A stretch of 64,000 nucleotides of DNA from Corella eumyota (Eukaryota > Chordata > Ascidiacea > Phlebobranchia > Corellidae), in contig OY720103.1 of NCBI GenBank assembly GCA_963082875.1, positions 10,478,001 through 10,542,000 of the forward strand, given 5' to 3'. A program made the translations under genes and the position numbers. The notes beneath the pieces are model-generated. The model saw only the letters and a program-made list of their open reading frames with translations, was not told where the DNA came from and ran no database searches. Below, one piece after another: positions 1 through 13,500 of this stretch (position 1 is the stretch's first letter; each line of letters begins with the position of its first letter).

Positions 1-54
1 GTCATTATATGAAAATTAATTTTAAAATCGAAATAAATTAAAAATAATTCTTAC

Positions 55-251
55 CTTCTCGATACCCAATTTCCAGTTAAGTTAAAACTTTCGCCTACAA
101 ATTTTGGACTTTCAACTTTAGAGCAAGTGACGTCATAATTACTGATACTTCGAATCAAATCGTTTTTGTATTTCGTATTGTTTAAGGCTTCAGTTAATGG
201 GGCGTTATACATATAAGAGTAGAATAATAAAAACTTACAAAAGTTCGACAT
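55..251 (-). CDS. First coding exon of an unrecognised gene (rest lies left of the window)
   Basis: An open exon begins with ATG at 251 and runs to a good splice donor (AGAAG then GTAAGAAT) at 55/54, coding about 65 residues that start MSNFCKFLLFYSY. The frame stops three bases into the presumed intron, so the gene continues to the left. The first 15 residues are hydrophobic and aromatic, which could be a weak signal sequence. The rest is polar with one NLTG glycosylation sequon near the end. I do not recognise the family. It is divergent from the adhesion GPCR gene that starts at 1506. Confidence 0.55.
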
Positions 252-1505
252 TTTTTTTCTTTAGCATAAACCTGTTTTTAAACAAGCAATTATATTTAAA
301 ATTACTATCTTAATTTAAACATTAATTTTCTGTCATTAGTTTGAGATTGTATTTTTGCTAATAACTTCTCTAAATTGAAGATAAATATTGTTTTTAAGTT
401 TATATATATATATTTATATATAAAGCGCCTTTAAGCTATAAAAAAGCTTGCTCGGTAGCGCCCACTAACGGTCAACATTATTCGGATTTTTTGTTGGTTA
501 TTATTTAAATGATTACTTTTTTTTAACATCAGTTACTCCAACCCAGTCTCAAGTTGCCTGTGGCAGTTTTGGATATTATAGATTATAATTGTCCGATAAC
601 TATTTTGCTGCGCCTTACTCAAGGGCGCTACTGCATGAGATGAGATGGGGATTGAACCCACGACCTTATGTGTGGTGTAGCAAGTGTTCTTACCACTACA
701 CCACGCTGCCGGTTAATTATTTTTTAAAAGTAAAGTAAAAATAAAAATTAATAAAACGAAAATGAAAATCCTAATTAACGAATCTTGATTCTTTGAATTT
801 TGGGTAATAAAATTTAAGATTAATTTCCTAGTCGAAATAACTCATTCTAATTTTGGAAATTTTAATTAAATTACTCATTTTAAAAACTCGAAAACCCTAT
901 AGTCATTCAATGAGAACTTCGACTATAACATTTTATAAATGAATTATAATTATCACGTTTTTATACCAAACAATAAAAAAGGCATAAAATTGTAATTTTT
1001 GCTATTAAAAAATAAAAAAAAAATTATATGTTTTAAAAAATATTTTTTTAATTTTTTACGTAGGATTTAATTTTTTACGTTTTTAGAGTTAATAATGACG
1101 TCACAATTGCTTAATTATGCGGTCAAAAACAAAATAATAAAAAACCCGAGTCGTATGATTACCACGACTTTTTCTATTCACGGAAATGAGGTCATATTTT
1201 CAAAATAATCACTTTTACATTTTGTCTTTTACTTATATCATGATCTTAATTTCTTAGGCAGACTTTCGAATACTAATTTCACTTCGATTCGTTTTTTTTT
1301 AGTTTAAAAACTTAAAAAACTATAAAATTTTTGCCAACGGCGTTTTTAACTTCATTTTTTTTAGGTCTAACCGCAGAGACTTATTTTGTAGTTAGGAATA
1401 AATGTTATATTATAAAATATAAAATGTGACCTTAAATTTTGAGATTTTATTTAAACAAATTAGATTTATTTTTTTAAAGTTATTAAGATTTTAAGATTTA
1501 GAATA
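252..1505. other. Intergenic region between divergent genes
   Basis: AT-rich spacer between the left-edge gene (-) and the adhesion GPCR gene (+), so it probably holds both promoters. It contains one antisense SINE fragment (525-712). A TGACGTCA (CRE-type) palindrome lies near 1093-1102, in a context that would suit either promoter. No open frame of note. Confidence 0.5.
525..712 (-). mobile_element. tRNA-derived SINE fragment
   Basis: Antisense copy keeping the tRNA-like head (ends CACGCTGCCGG on the plus strand, with the box-B complement GGATTGAACCCACGA-like) and about half the body. The tail is lost. Confidence 0.8.
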
Positions 1506-4500
1506 ATGAAAAAGTTAATACTTTTAAGCGCCGTGTTATTATATTTGTCTTATTGTCATTGCCAAAATGATCCAATAACGGGTAATATTTTAATTTAAAA
1601 ATCACTGTTTTGAGTTTTCAAAAAAAAAAATAAGAATTTAAAATTTTTTTAATTATGTTTAGGTCTAAGAGTTTCTGGCACTGCCGTTGAACCTCTATCC
1701 CTAGTTCTCCCTGAAGGTAAGTTTTTTTAATTATTTATTATGGTTAACATTATTTTTTTATTATTTTTATTCTTTCTAGTCCCAATTTTGAAAGAACATA
1801 TCTTTAGTTCCTTAGAATTTAAAAATCTGAAATTTTAGTATGTTGTTTATTATCAGATTATGTTTTCATTCTTCTATTTACAACATTTAATTATCACTAA
1901 TTACTAATTAATAAGTGTTTATTTATTAAAATTTAAAGGTTGTTAGTAATTTTTTAAATCTTGGTCAATAGTATATCATGATATTAGTAACTCAAAAATG
2001 AATTAAAATTTTTAATTTTTATCACTAATTACTAATTAATAGGTGTTTGTATATTAAAATTTAAAGGTTGTTATTATTTTTTTAAATCTTGGTCAATTGT
2101 ATATCATGATTTTAGTGTCTCAAAAATGAATTAAAATTTTTTAATTTCATCACTAATTAATAGATGTTTGTTCATTAAAATTTAAAGGTTGTTATTAATT
2201 TTTTAAATCTTGGTCAATTGTATATCATGATATTAGTAACTCAAAAATGAATTAAAATTTTTATTTTTATCACTAATTACTTACTAATAGGTGTTTGTTT
2301 ATTAAAATTTAAAGGTTGTTATTATTTTTTTAAATCTTGGTCAATAGTATATCATGATATTAGTAACTCAAAAATGAATTAAAATTTTTAATTTTTATCA
2401 CTAATTACTAATTAATAGGTGTTTGTTCATTAAAATTTAAAGGTTGTTATTAATTTTTTAAATCTTGGTCAATTGTATATCATGATATTAATAACTCAAA
2501 AATAAATTAAAATTTTTATTTTTATTACTAATTACTTACTAATAGGTGTTTGTTTATTAAAATTTAAAGGTTGTTATTAATTTTTTAAATCTTGGTCAAT
2601 TTTATATCATGATATTACTAACTCAAAAATAAATTAAAATTTTTAAAATAGAATTTTAATTTTTATCACTAATTACTAATTAATAGGTGTTTGTTTATTC
2701 AAATTTAAAGATTGTTATTAGGTTTTGAAATTTTGGTCGGTTATATCTTGTAATATTTATAATTTGAAAATGAATTAAAAAATAATTCTTGTTTGTTTGT
2801 TATATATAAATGCTGGTTTGTTTATTAAAAATCAAAGGTATGTAATATTCTTAGTTAATGTTTATGCATATATTTTTTATTTATAAAATTTTAGGTTAAA
2901 AATAATCAAATAATTTCGAATCATATTTTATTTATCAAATAAATCTAGTTTATTTTTTATGTTGAACGTTCTACTTTACACCCTTAACATAGAGTAACAT
3001 CAGCTACCCCGTCCCAGTCTTAAATTGACTTTTCCAGATTGGAATATTATTGATTATAAATGATTAATCGTTGGTTTAGCAGCTAAAGTTCATACCGTTT
3101 ATAGCGCCTTACTAAATGGTGCTACAGCTTAAGAGCAGTGGGGATCAAACCCAGAACCTTATGTAGTGAAGTCAAGTGTTCTGACTAATACACCACGCTG
3201 CCGATGAATAATGGAAAAACAGATCGTTAAAAATGCGCTAATTTATTCTATTGTTTAATTTAAAAAAAAAAACAATAAAATATAGTCGTCATATTGCTAT
3301 AACTAGTTAAATATCTGCCCTATAAGTTGGATTATTTTTTTGTTAAGTTACTAGTAACAAAAATTAACTTTTTCGAAGTAAAAAATGAAAAAAAATATAT
3401 ATATTTTTTATTTTAGGTGATTGTGATTTTTTCAGCGTTGTATTAAGTAATGGTAGTGTAACAGAGAGTGTTGATTATTCGTATGATTTCGCTTCACAAT
3501 ATCCAGAATATGGAACCATTCCTAATCTATTTGACCTTTGCGTTAACCGATCAGGTATTTAATACTTTGAAATATTTAAATAATATTTTTTTTTTTTCTA
3601 TTCAGGAATTTTTTTTTTTAATTTTTTTGTGTATGCTTAAAAAGTATTGTAACGTTTGTATTAAATTGCTGACTCTAATATATTTTAAATGAAGCGTAAG
3701 CATTTTTTAATCTATTGTTAGTAACCTTTTTTAAAGGTACACAGCTATTTTCTTAAATAAGTTATTTAATTGTTTAAAAAAAATAATTTGACACAATTTT
3801 TTTATTTAACTTTATATGATCGTGTACTGATTCGAACACTTGGCTTTACTACATGAGGTCCAAAGTTTGAATCCCACTGCGCCTATGCTGTAGAACCCTT
3901 TAAAATAAGATGCTATATTCGGTATAAACTTCTGCTGAGCCAAAAACCAATTAATGTATTAATTATCGGACAGTTTTAATTAATAATATCTCAAACTGCC
4001 ATTGTTCTCTTAAGACCAAGTCGAAGGTAACAAATGTTGATGTTTAGGCCATAAAGTCGACTTTTCCACATCAAGAATAAATAAATACAAATTAACATAT
4101 ATATATATTTAAATAATATCTTCATTTTTTAGGATCTTTCATTTATCCAATCTTATACCCTTTCAACTGTAGCCAAATACTTCAAGGCATTGACGCAGTT
4201 AGTTCTGGTCAACCAGCATGTATAAACCAACAGGTAAGCTAAAACATGTCGTAGTCGATTTAAATCACCTAAATTTTTTTTGTATGTACATCAGTTACTC
4301 CGGCCCAGTCTCGAGTTGCCTTAGCTGTTTGGGATATTATGGATTATAATTGCCAGATAATTATACTGCTGATTAAGTGCTGGCTCAGCAGTAGTTCATA
4401 TCGTTTATAGCGCCTTACTTAAAAAAGGGCGCTACAGCATGAGAGCAGTGGGCATCGATCTCACAACTTGAGGACAAAGCAATATAACAAATTTAAAATT

Positions 4501-7500
4501 TGCAACAAGAAATAAAAAATGTTTTGTCGTAACAAAATTTAAATTTTTTTTAATAGTAAAAAATTTTCTTTATTTTAGAACTCTTCAACTCCCACTACCC
4601 CTTTACCGCCATTTTCTAGTACGCCCCCATCACGAATAATTAATCCAGTTTCAGAGGCCAGCACTTTCTCACCCCCACTTATTTTAGAAGTAACAACTTT
4701 ACTCCCAAGCACCCCTTTACCATTTTTTCCGGACACTGTCAGGCCAACTCCGCCTTTTCCGCTATTGCCTCCAATATTAGAATTTCCAACTACGACAAAT
4801 ACAACATTAGAATCAACAACTGCGACAGATACAACATTTGAATCAACAATTGCGACAGATACAACATTAGAATCAACAACTGCGACAGATACAACATTAG
4901 AATCAACAACTGCGACAGATACAACATTAGAATCAACAACTGCAACAGATACAACATTAGAATCAACAACTGTGACAGATACAACATTTTCAACTACGCC
5001 GCTGCCTACAACGGCAGAATTAACAACAACACCCTTAACTTCAGGAATATTCAGGAATCCAGAATTTACAGAAAGTAAGATTTATTTTATTCTGTTCTTA
5101 TGTAAGTTGACATTCTTAGCCATTGTTTTTCCATATTTTTATATTTTGTGGATCATTTACTAATTGTGTCTTAGGTTTGATCCCCACTGATCGCTGTAGC
5201 ACCCTTAGGTAAGGTGCCATTAAACTTCTGTTAAACCCAAAACCAATTCGTTATTAAACTGCCAAAGTCAACTTAAGACTGGGTTAAGGTAACAAATGTT
5301 ACTCTATGTTTTTTAACCGGCAGCATGGTGTAGTGGTAGGAACACTTGCTACACCACCATGAGGTTCTGGGTTCGATCCCCACTGCTTTCATGCTGTAGC
5401 ACCCTTAAGTAAGGTGCTATTAACGGTATAAACTTCTGCTGAGCCAATATTTAATTAGCAGCATAATTACCGGGCAATTATAATTAACCGGCAGCATGGT
5501 GTAGTGGTAAGAACACTTGCTACACCACCATGAGGTCCTGGGTTTAATCCCCACTGCTCTTCTGCTGTAGCACCCATAAATAAGTCTTCCAAAAAAGGCA
5601 ACTCGACCCTGGGATGAAGTAACTGATGTTACTCTATGTTTAGGTTGCACATTTATTCTTCCCACATCGAGGATAAATAACCCCAAAAATAAACTGTTCA
5701 TTTTTTTATTTGCAGGGGAATGTGCTGTTATAAGGTTTTTGCTAGTAAATGGCACAAATGCTGCATTTTTTGATGAATTTCAATCCGGTTTTAATGAACT
5801 TCAATCTGGGGAATACCAAAATGAAGAGCAATATTTTGTCTTGGAAGATAACGGTTTTTCCAATTTTTCTTTGAGTATTGTACGAGATATATGTCGCACT
5901 TTTATAGGTAGGAATACTATTTAATAACAATTGTTTGGTTTAGTATTTTATGTTAAAACTTATCTTTTATGTGGGTATGCTGACTTTACAATCTAATTAT
6001 TATTTTTTTTTGTATATATCTTTATCCTCAATGTTGGAAAGTCGAATGCGCGACTTAAACATAGAGTAACATAAGTTATTCCAACCCAGTCTCGAGTTAC
6101 CTTCAGCAGTTTGGGAAATTATAAATTATAATTGCCCGATAATTATGCTGCTGATTAAGTCAACTCGAGACTGGGTTGGGGTAACAAATGTTACTCTATG
6201 TTTAAGTCGCGCATTCGACCTTCCAACATTGAGAATAAAGATATATACAAAAAAATAAAATATTCCAAACTGCCAAAGGCAATTCGAGACTGGGTTTAGG
6301 TAACAAATGTTACTCTATGTTAAAGTCTGTATATTGGCTTTTTTTTACCCAAATTTTGTATAGCATTATTAACTATTTTATTATAAAATTGTGTTTATTT
6401 TTTCTCAGCACTGGAGATTCCACAAATGTTGAATGGTTCACCTTTTAACTGCACTGATGTCTTGGATCGTTATTTTTCATCTCCACGCATGCCTTCATGT
6501 ATGGAAACTATAGAGGAAAATTTAAACATGGTATATAATAATTTCAATTAAAGTTTCTCTAAAATTTTATTATTTTGAAGTCTAAGTGTTATTTTGTAAG
6601 AGCTTTAAACAAAATTAACTTCTACCTAGTAATTTCACTACAGAAGGTTCTGGGTTAAATTCCCATTGACCTCATGCTGAAGTGCCCTTGAGTAAGGCGC
6701 TATAAATGGTATGAAAACCTGCTGAGCCAGCACATAATTAGCAGTATAATTACTGGGCAATTATAATCTATAATATCTCAAACTCCCACAGGCAACTCGA
6801 GACTGGATCGGAGTGTAACTGATGTTACTCTATGTTTAGGTTGCGCATTCGACCTTCCCACATCAAAGATAAATTTAAACAAAAAAAAAAAAATAATATC
6901 CCAAACAACTCAAGACTGGGCCAGGGTAACTAATGTTACTCTATGTTTGAATAAATACAAAAAATTATAATTTTTACTTCTGTTTTTAGTTGGAAGAGTT
7001 ACAACAAACTGGGAGTGTTGATATTGGTTTCGTTGCAAATAGTTTGGAAGGCATTGTAGCAAGCTCTCAAGCGCTAACATTTAAAGATAGCCAACAGACG
7101 GCTGATATTTTACAGATGGCTACAAATGATTTGATAGTGAATGATCAAAGGGTATTTAGTTTATTATTTTTATTTTTTGTATTTATTTTTTCTTAATGTG
7201 GGAAGGTCAACTTTTTGGTCTAAACATGGATTAACTTTTCTTTTTTTATATATTTTTATCCTTGATGTGGGAAGGTCAAATGCGCGACCTAAACATAGAG
7301 TAACATCAGTTACTTCGACCCAGTCTCGAGTTGCCTTTAACAGTTTGGGAAATTATTAATTAAAATTGCCAGATAATTATACTGCTGATTAAGTATTGAC
7401 TCAGCAGGTGTTCAAACCGTTTATAGTACCTTATTCAAGGACGCTACAGCATGAGAGCAGGGGGAATTGAACCCAGGACCTTTTGCAGTGAAATCAAGAG

Positions 7501-10500
7501 TTCTAAAGATGATTAAGTCTAATTTACCAAAATACACTTTAGTAGAAAAAAAACTTTTTTACTATTGACAAATTTTAGGCTCAACCTGAAGTAGTGAACA
7601 GCATTCTTCAAACAGTTGGCCAACTTATAAATACATTGGACCAACAACCTCAAAATTCCGGCGGAATATTCCAAGCAGATCCTGTTCAAGTTGATGAGTT
7701 AGTTAATACATTTATTATATATCCTGACAGTGTAGTGCTGTAGTTAAGGTATTAGAAAGTTGGTGTAGTGGTTAGAACACTTGAAATTTTGCTGAGCCAA
7801 CACTTAATCACCAGCTTAATTATTGGGCATTTTTAATTATCAGAACCGGCAGCGTGGTATAGTGGTAAGAACACTTGCTACACCACCATGAAGTCCTTGG
7901 TCTGATCCCCACTGATCTCATGGTTTAGCGCCCTTGAGTAAGGCGCTATAAATGGTATAAACTCCTGCTGAGCTGTGTTAATCAGCAGCATAATTATCGG
8001 GCATTATTATAATCTTTAATATCCCAATCTGCTAAAAGCAACTCGAGACTGGGTCGAAGTAACTGATGTTACTCTATGTTTAGGATGTGAAGTCGACCTT
8101 TCCACATCTAGAAAAAAATACAAAAAAAACTAAGATTATGATGATAAAATATACATAATTTCTTAATTTTTATGCATTTAGAACTGAAGTTCGATCAAGT
8201 CTACTTTTTTCTCTTCGTAATGTTGTACAAAGTATAGAACTACCTGAAAACCAAACCTCATTGGTTTTAACAACTAACAACATTGCAGTAAATGTAAGTG
8301 AGCTAGTGAAGTTCTAGATATAACTATTTTTATGTTTTTACCACCTCTTAAACTATTTTCTTTAACCAATGCACCATTTATTTAACCAGTTTATCATTTT
8401 CTTAGCTACTGCACCATTTTATAGATCACCATTTTTTTTAACCAATGCACCATTTATTTAACCAGTTTATCATTTTTTTAACCAATGCACCATTTAATTA
8501 ACCAGTTTATCATTTTCTTAAACCGATGCACCATTCATTTACTAATTAACCAATTTTTTTTCTACCAACGCACCATTTTTTACCAGTGCACCATTTTCTT
8601 TACCACTACACCACTTCTATTACTAATGCACCATTTTTGTCAACCAATGCATTATTTCTTTAATTATTTCTTTTTCCTCTTTTTTAATTAGTGCACAATT
8701 TTACCAAAGCACCATTTTTTTTACTAAAGTACCATTTATTTAAACAGTTTATCATTTTCTTAAACCAATGCACCATTCATTTACTAATGACCATTTTTTT
8801 AAGATTGTTTTATTTTTTTACCAATGCAATCTTTTTTAACCAATGCACCATTTTCTTCAACCAGTGCACCATTTCTTTGTTACCAGTTCACAGTTTTACC
8901 AAAGCACCATTTTTAACTGTTCATTTTCATCAACCAATGTACCATTTTCTTTACCAACACACTATTTTCCCTTACCAATACACCACTTCTTTTACCAATG
9001 CATCATTTTCTTCAACCAGTGCACCATTTCTTTTTTACCAGTGCACAATTTTACCAAAACACCATTTTTAGACTGTGTGCCATTTTTTAACCAATATACC
9101 ATTTCTTTTTACCATAGCACCATTTCTTTAAGCAAAGCGTCATTTTTTTAGATTATTCAACCTAGTGCCAGGGGTCTTGCAACGATTCGTGCAGCACAAT
9201 CTGAAGACAACGACCTCATAGTAACGACTGTCAACTTCCGGAATCCAAATAACCCATCACGACGGAGTATTAGAGCAACTATGAATAGTTACACTAACCC
9301 AACACTGTTCTATGTTATTGTACTTGAGGATGGGAACCAATTGGATACTAGACAAAATACAACTCAGGTGATTTTTTATAAATTTTAAATTTTTTTATAA
9401 TTTGTGTTATTTTGATTTTAATTAGTGGCTATTCATATTACTGCCATTTTACTAAAAACCATTTTTATTACCACCATTTTACTAAAAACCATTTATATTA
9501 CCATCATTTTACTGAAAATTGTTTTATATTACCATTATTTTACTAAAAACCATTTATATTACCATTATTTACCTAAAAACCATTTTTATTACCATTATTT
9601 TACTAAAAACCTTTTTTATTACCATTATTTTACTAAAAAAACATTTTTATTACCATTATTTTACTAAAAACCATTTATATTACCATTATTTACCTAAAAA
9701 CCATTTTTATTAACATTATTCTACTAAAAACCATTTTTATTAACATTATTTTACTAAAAACCATTTATATTACCACCATTTTACTAAAAACCATTTATAT
9801 TACCACCATTTTACTGAAGACCATTTTATTTTAACACCATTTTACTGAAAATTGTTTTATATTACTATTATTTTACTAAAAACCATTTATATTACCATTA
9901 TTTACCTAAAAACCATTTTTATTACCATTATTTTACTAAAAACCTTTTTTATTACCATTATTTTACTAAAAAACCATTTTTATTACCATTATTTTACTAA
10001 AAACCATTTATATTACCATTATTTACCTTAAAACTATTTTTATTACCATTATTTTACTAAAGCCGTTTTGTATTACCACCATTTTACTAAAGACCATTTT
10101 ATTTTACCACCATTTTACTAATGCCATTTAATATATTCACCATTTTACCGAAATACAGTTTATATTACTGCCATTTTACTGAAGGGGCGTACCGAAATCA
10201 GTTCAAAGTTTTTGGTTAAAAGGGTGTTTTCTAAATAGGGGGTTGGGGTAGAAGAGGGTTAATATAAAATGTCTTCTTGTCGGTAAATTTTTTTTACATG
10301 AAGTTATTTTTTTTTAGGTTGTTACTGTAGGTGGACGAAACATAAGGAATGCCTCAACAACTTTTTCCATTACAATGAATGATGTTACTTTACCTCCAGA
10401 AAGACAACCAATTGATGATACATTAATGGTAGGTTTAATTTCAGTTGGTGTTTTTGTTTGTTGATAATTTGGCAGCGTGGTGTAGTGGTAAGAACATTTT

Positions 10501-13500
10501 CTACACCACCATGAGGTCATGGGTTTAATCCTCACTGCTCTTATGCTGTAGCACCCTTGAGTAAGGCACTATAAACGGTATGAACTTCTGCTGAGCCAGC
10601 ACTTAATCAGCAGCTTAATTATTGGGCAAAATGTAAGGTCCTGTGTAGATTTTTTTTGTAAGTAATATTGTTGACAATAACTTTTTTTTTTTTTTCAATC
10701 AATTTTCAATTTTAGACACAACTTACTGCCTCCAGCATTAAAATGTGGAATTTCAATACTTTAAGATGGATAGAACCAGACTGTATTAGAACAAATAATG
10801 GTAGAACATCACCTAGTTATTCTTGCAATAACTTTGCAAGTTTAACCATATTGTTTGTAAGTTTATTTAAAAAAAAGTAATTTTAATTTTTTTTAGTTGG
10901 AAATTTTGATTTTTTTTTACAAATATTTTTAGACGTCAATCGAAGTTCCGTCAAATTTTGCGCTTGCTATTTTTAGTTACATTGGTAGTGGGTTATCCAT
11001 TCTTTTTCTATTGGTCACTGTCTGCATTTACCTATACTTTGCGTGAGTAAACAATTAATGTAATATGCTTGATTTTATGGCCTTTACGTGGATTAGAACA
11101 CCTAGTTTTACTACATGAGGTCCCGGGTTTGATTCTCACTACTCTTATGCTGTAGCACTCTTTAGTAAGGCGCTATAAACGGTATCAACTTCTGCTAAGT
11201 AAGCACTTAATCAGCAGCTTAATTATCGATCAATTATAATCTAAAATATCCCAAACTGCCAAAGTCAACTTAAGAGTGGGTCATGATAACAAATATTACT
11301 CTATGTTTAAGCTTGTAAAGTCAGGCTTTCCAAATAAGGATAAATAATTAAAAAAAAAGTAAATTTTTATTTTTAGAGATTTAAGGAACAAGAAAACCAC
11401 CTTTGTCTTGATCAACATCTGCTGCAGTTTGTTTGTAGTATACCTAGTGTATGTTGTTGGCATTAACAGAACCGAATCTTTTAAAGGATGTGATTTTGTT
11501 GCTTTTCTGCTTCACTATGCTACTTTATGTACCTGGGCCTGGATGTCAATTAATTCTTATGATATGTATGCAGCTTTTATTAAGGTAATATTATTAAAGA
11601 TTACATATAAATATATATACATAGTGGTTAGAACACTGGCTTTACTATGTGAGGTCCCTGGTTCGATTCCCACTGATTTCATGCTGTAGTACCCTTAAGT
11701 AAGGCGCCATAAACGGTATAAATTTTGAGTCAAAAAAACAATCAAAAAATTAATTATCTGGCAAATATAATCTTTATTTTTTCAAACTAGCAAAGTCAAC
11801 TTAAGACTGGGTCAGGGTAGCAATTGTTACTCTATGTTTAGACTGTATAGTCAACCTTTCCTTATTAATGTATGTGAATTGACTAAAAAATAAAATTTAG
11901 ATGAATAATTAATTTAATTTATAGGTTAGCATGAATCGAAATACAAAAGGAAAAATAGTGAAATATTTCTTGGCGTATGGACTGACTTTTCTCATAGCCT
12001 TTTGGGATATTATTATCTCAGTTGTTATTGTTAAAAGTAATAAAGACGAAGAAGAAGGTAAAAATTTAAAACTTTGTAATTATTAAAATAATATTAGGTG
12101 TATATCAAAAAATGTTGGCAGTATGGTGTAGTGGTAAAAACACTTGCTACACCACCATGAGATCAAGGGTTCAATCCCCACTGCTCTCATTCAATCCCCA
12201 CTGTTCTTATGCGGTATGAACTCCTGCTGAGCCAGCACTTAATCAGCAGCATAATTACCGGGCAATTAAAATCTATAATATCCCAATCTGCCAAAGGCAA
12301 TTGGAAACTGGGTTGGGATAACACATTTACTCTTTGTTTAGGCTATTAAGTCAGTCCCACCTTTTACTATTAAGAAAACTTTATTTTTTAGATATCTTTA
12401 ATTTACCAATCTATCGCCTACCTAATGCTTGTTGGCTACAAGGCCATTCTTTGTATTGGGGTTTCCTTCTACCTGTTGGTCTTGGCCTTGTCTTCAATTT
12501 CACAATTTTTGTTTTAATAACAGTCAAGTTGTGGAGCAAGGAACAATCTGTAAGTTTGTTAAAAAAATCTTATGAAGTCAGAATGGTATTATTTCTTTAA
12601 TGTTGTAGCATACTTATTTTTATATTTATTCTCAATGTGGGATGTAGTATCAATATTTTTGTATATTTATTTATCCTCGGTGTTGAAAAGTCGACTTCAC
12701 GGCCTAAACATAGAGTAACATTTGTTACCCCAACCCAGTCTTGAGTTGTCTTTGCCAGTTTAGGATATTATTGAATATAATTACCCGATAATTAATCTGC
12801 TGATTGGTTTCTGGCTTAGCAGGAGTTTCTACCATTTATAGCACTTTACTAAAGGGCACTTCAGTATGAGAAAACAGTGGGGTTTAAACCTAGGACCTTA
12901 AGTTTAGACTGTAAAATCCGCCTTTTTCATTAAAAAAAAAAAACAATATTTTAATTTTTTTTAGATTCGTTCTTCAGCAAAGAAACGAAACACCCGGGAC
13001 CGATTATTAAATGCTGTTACACTTTGTAGCATGATGGGATTGACTTGGATTTTTGGATACTTTATTCTAGTTTCTGAAAACATCAACTTTCAAACAGCAA
13101 TGCAATGGCTTTTCACTGTCTTCAATTCTTTACAGGTATGTACTTAATTTTTTATATTTATTTATATGGTGTTAACTTTAACGTGGTATAGTGGTAAGAA
13201 CACAAGTTTTACTACATGATATTGTTGGTTTGATCCCCACTTCTTTCATGCTGTAGGGCTTTTGAGTAAGGCACTATAAATCATATGAACTTCTGCCGAG
13301 CCAAAAATCCAATAACAGTTTAATTATTGGACAATTATAATCAATATTACAAAATAGCAAAGTCAACTTGAGACTGGGTCAGGGTAACAAATCATGTTTA
13401 GGCTGTAAAGCTGTCCTTCCCACATCGAGGATAAGTAAATACAAGAAATAGCCTTTATTCTCGATGTGGGAAAGTTGAATGCACGACTTAAACATAGACT

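Noticed and set aside
4790-4993. Leu-rich open frame on the minus strand
   Set aside because: Antisense reading of the 30-bp coding repeat of the adhesion GPCR; no independent support.
8485-9713. Several long open frames rich in His, Phe, Thr and Tyr
   Set aside because: They are translations of intron minisatellites, restart without conserved starts and lie between confirmed GPCR exons.
9430-10190. Regular repeats resembling a CRISPR array
   Set aside because: Eukaryotic intron; spacers are not unique and the unit is a simple AT-rich minisatellite.
10472-10535. tRNA gene (box A and box B present)
   Set aside because: No acceptor stem pairing and always followed by the SINE body; these are SINE heads.
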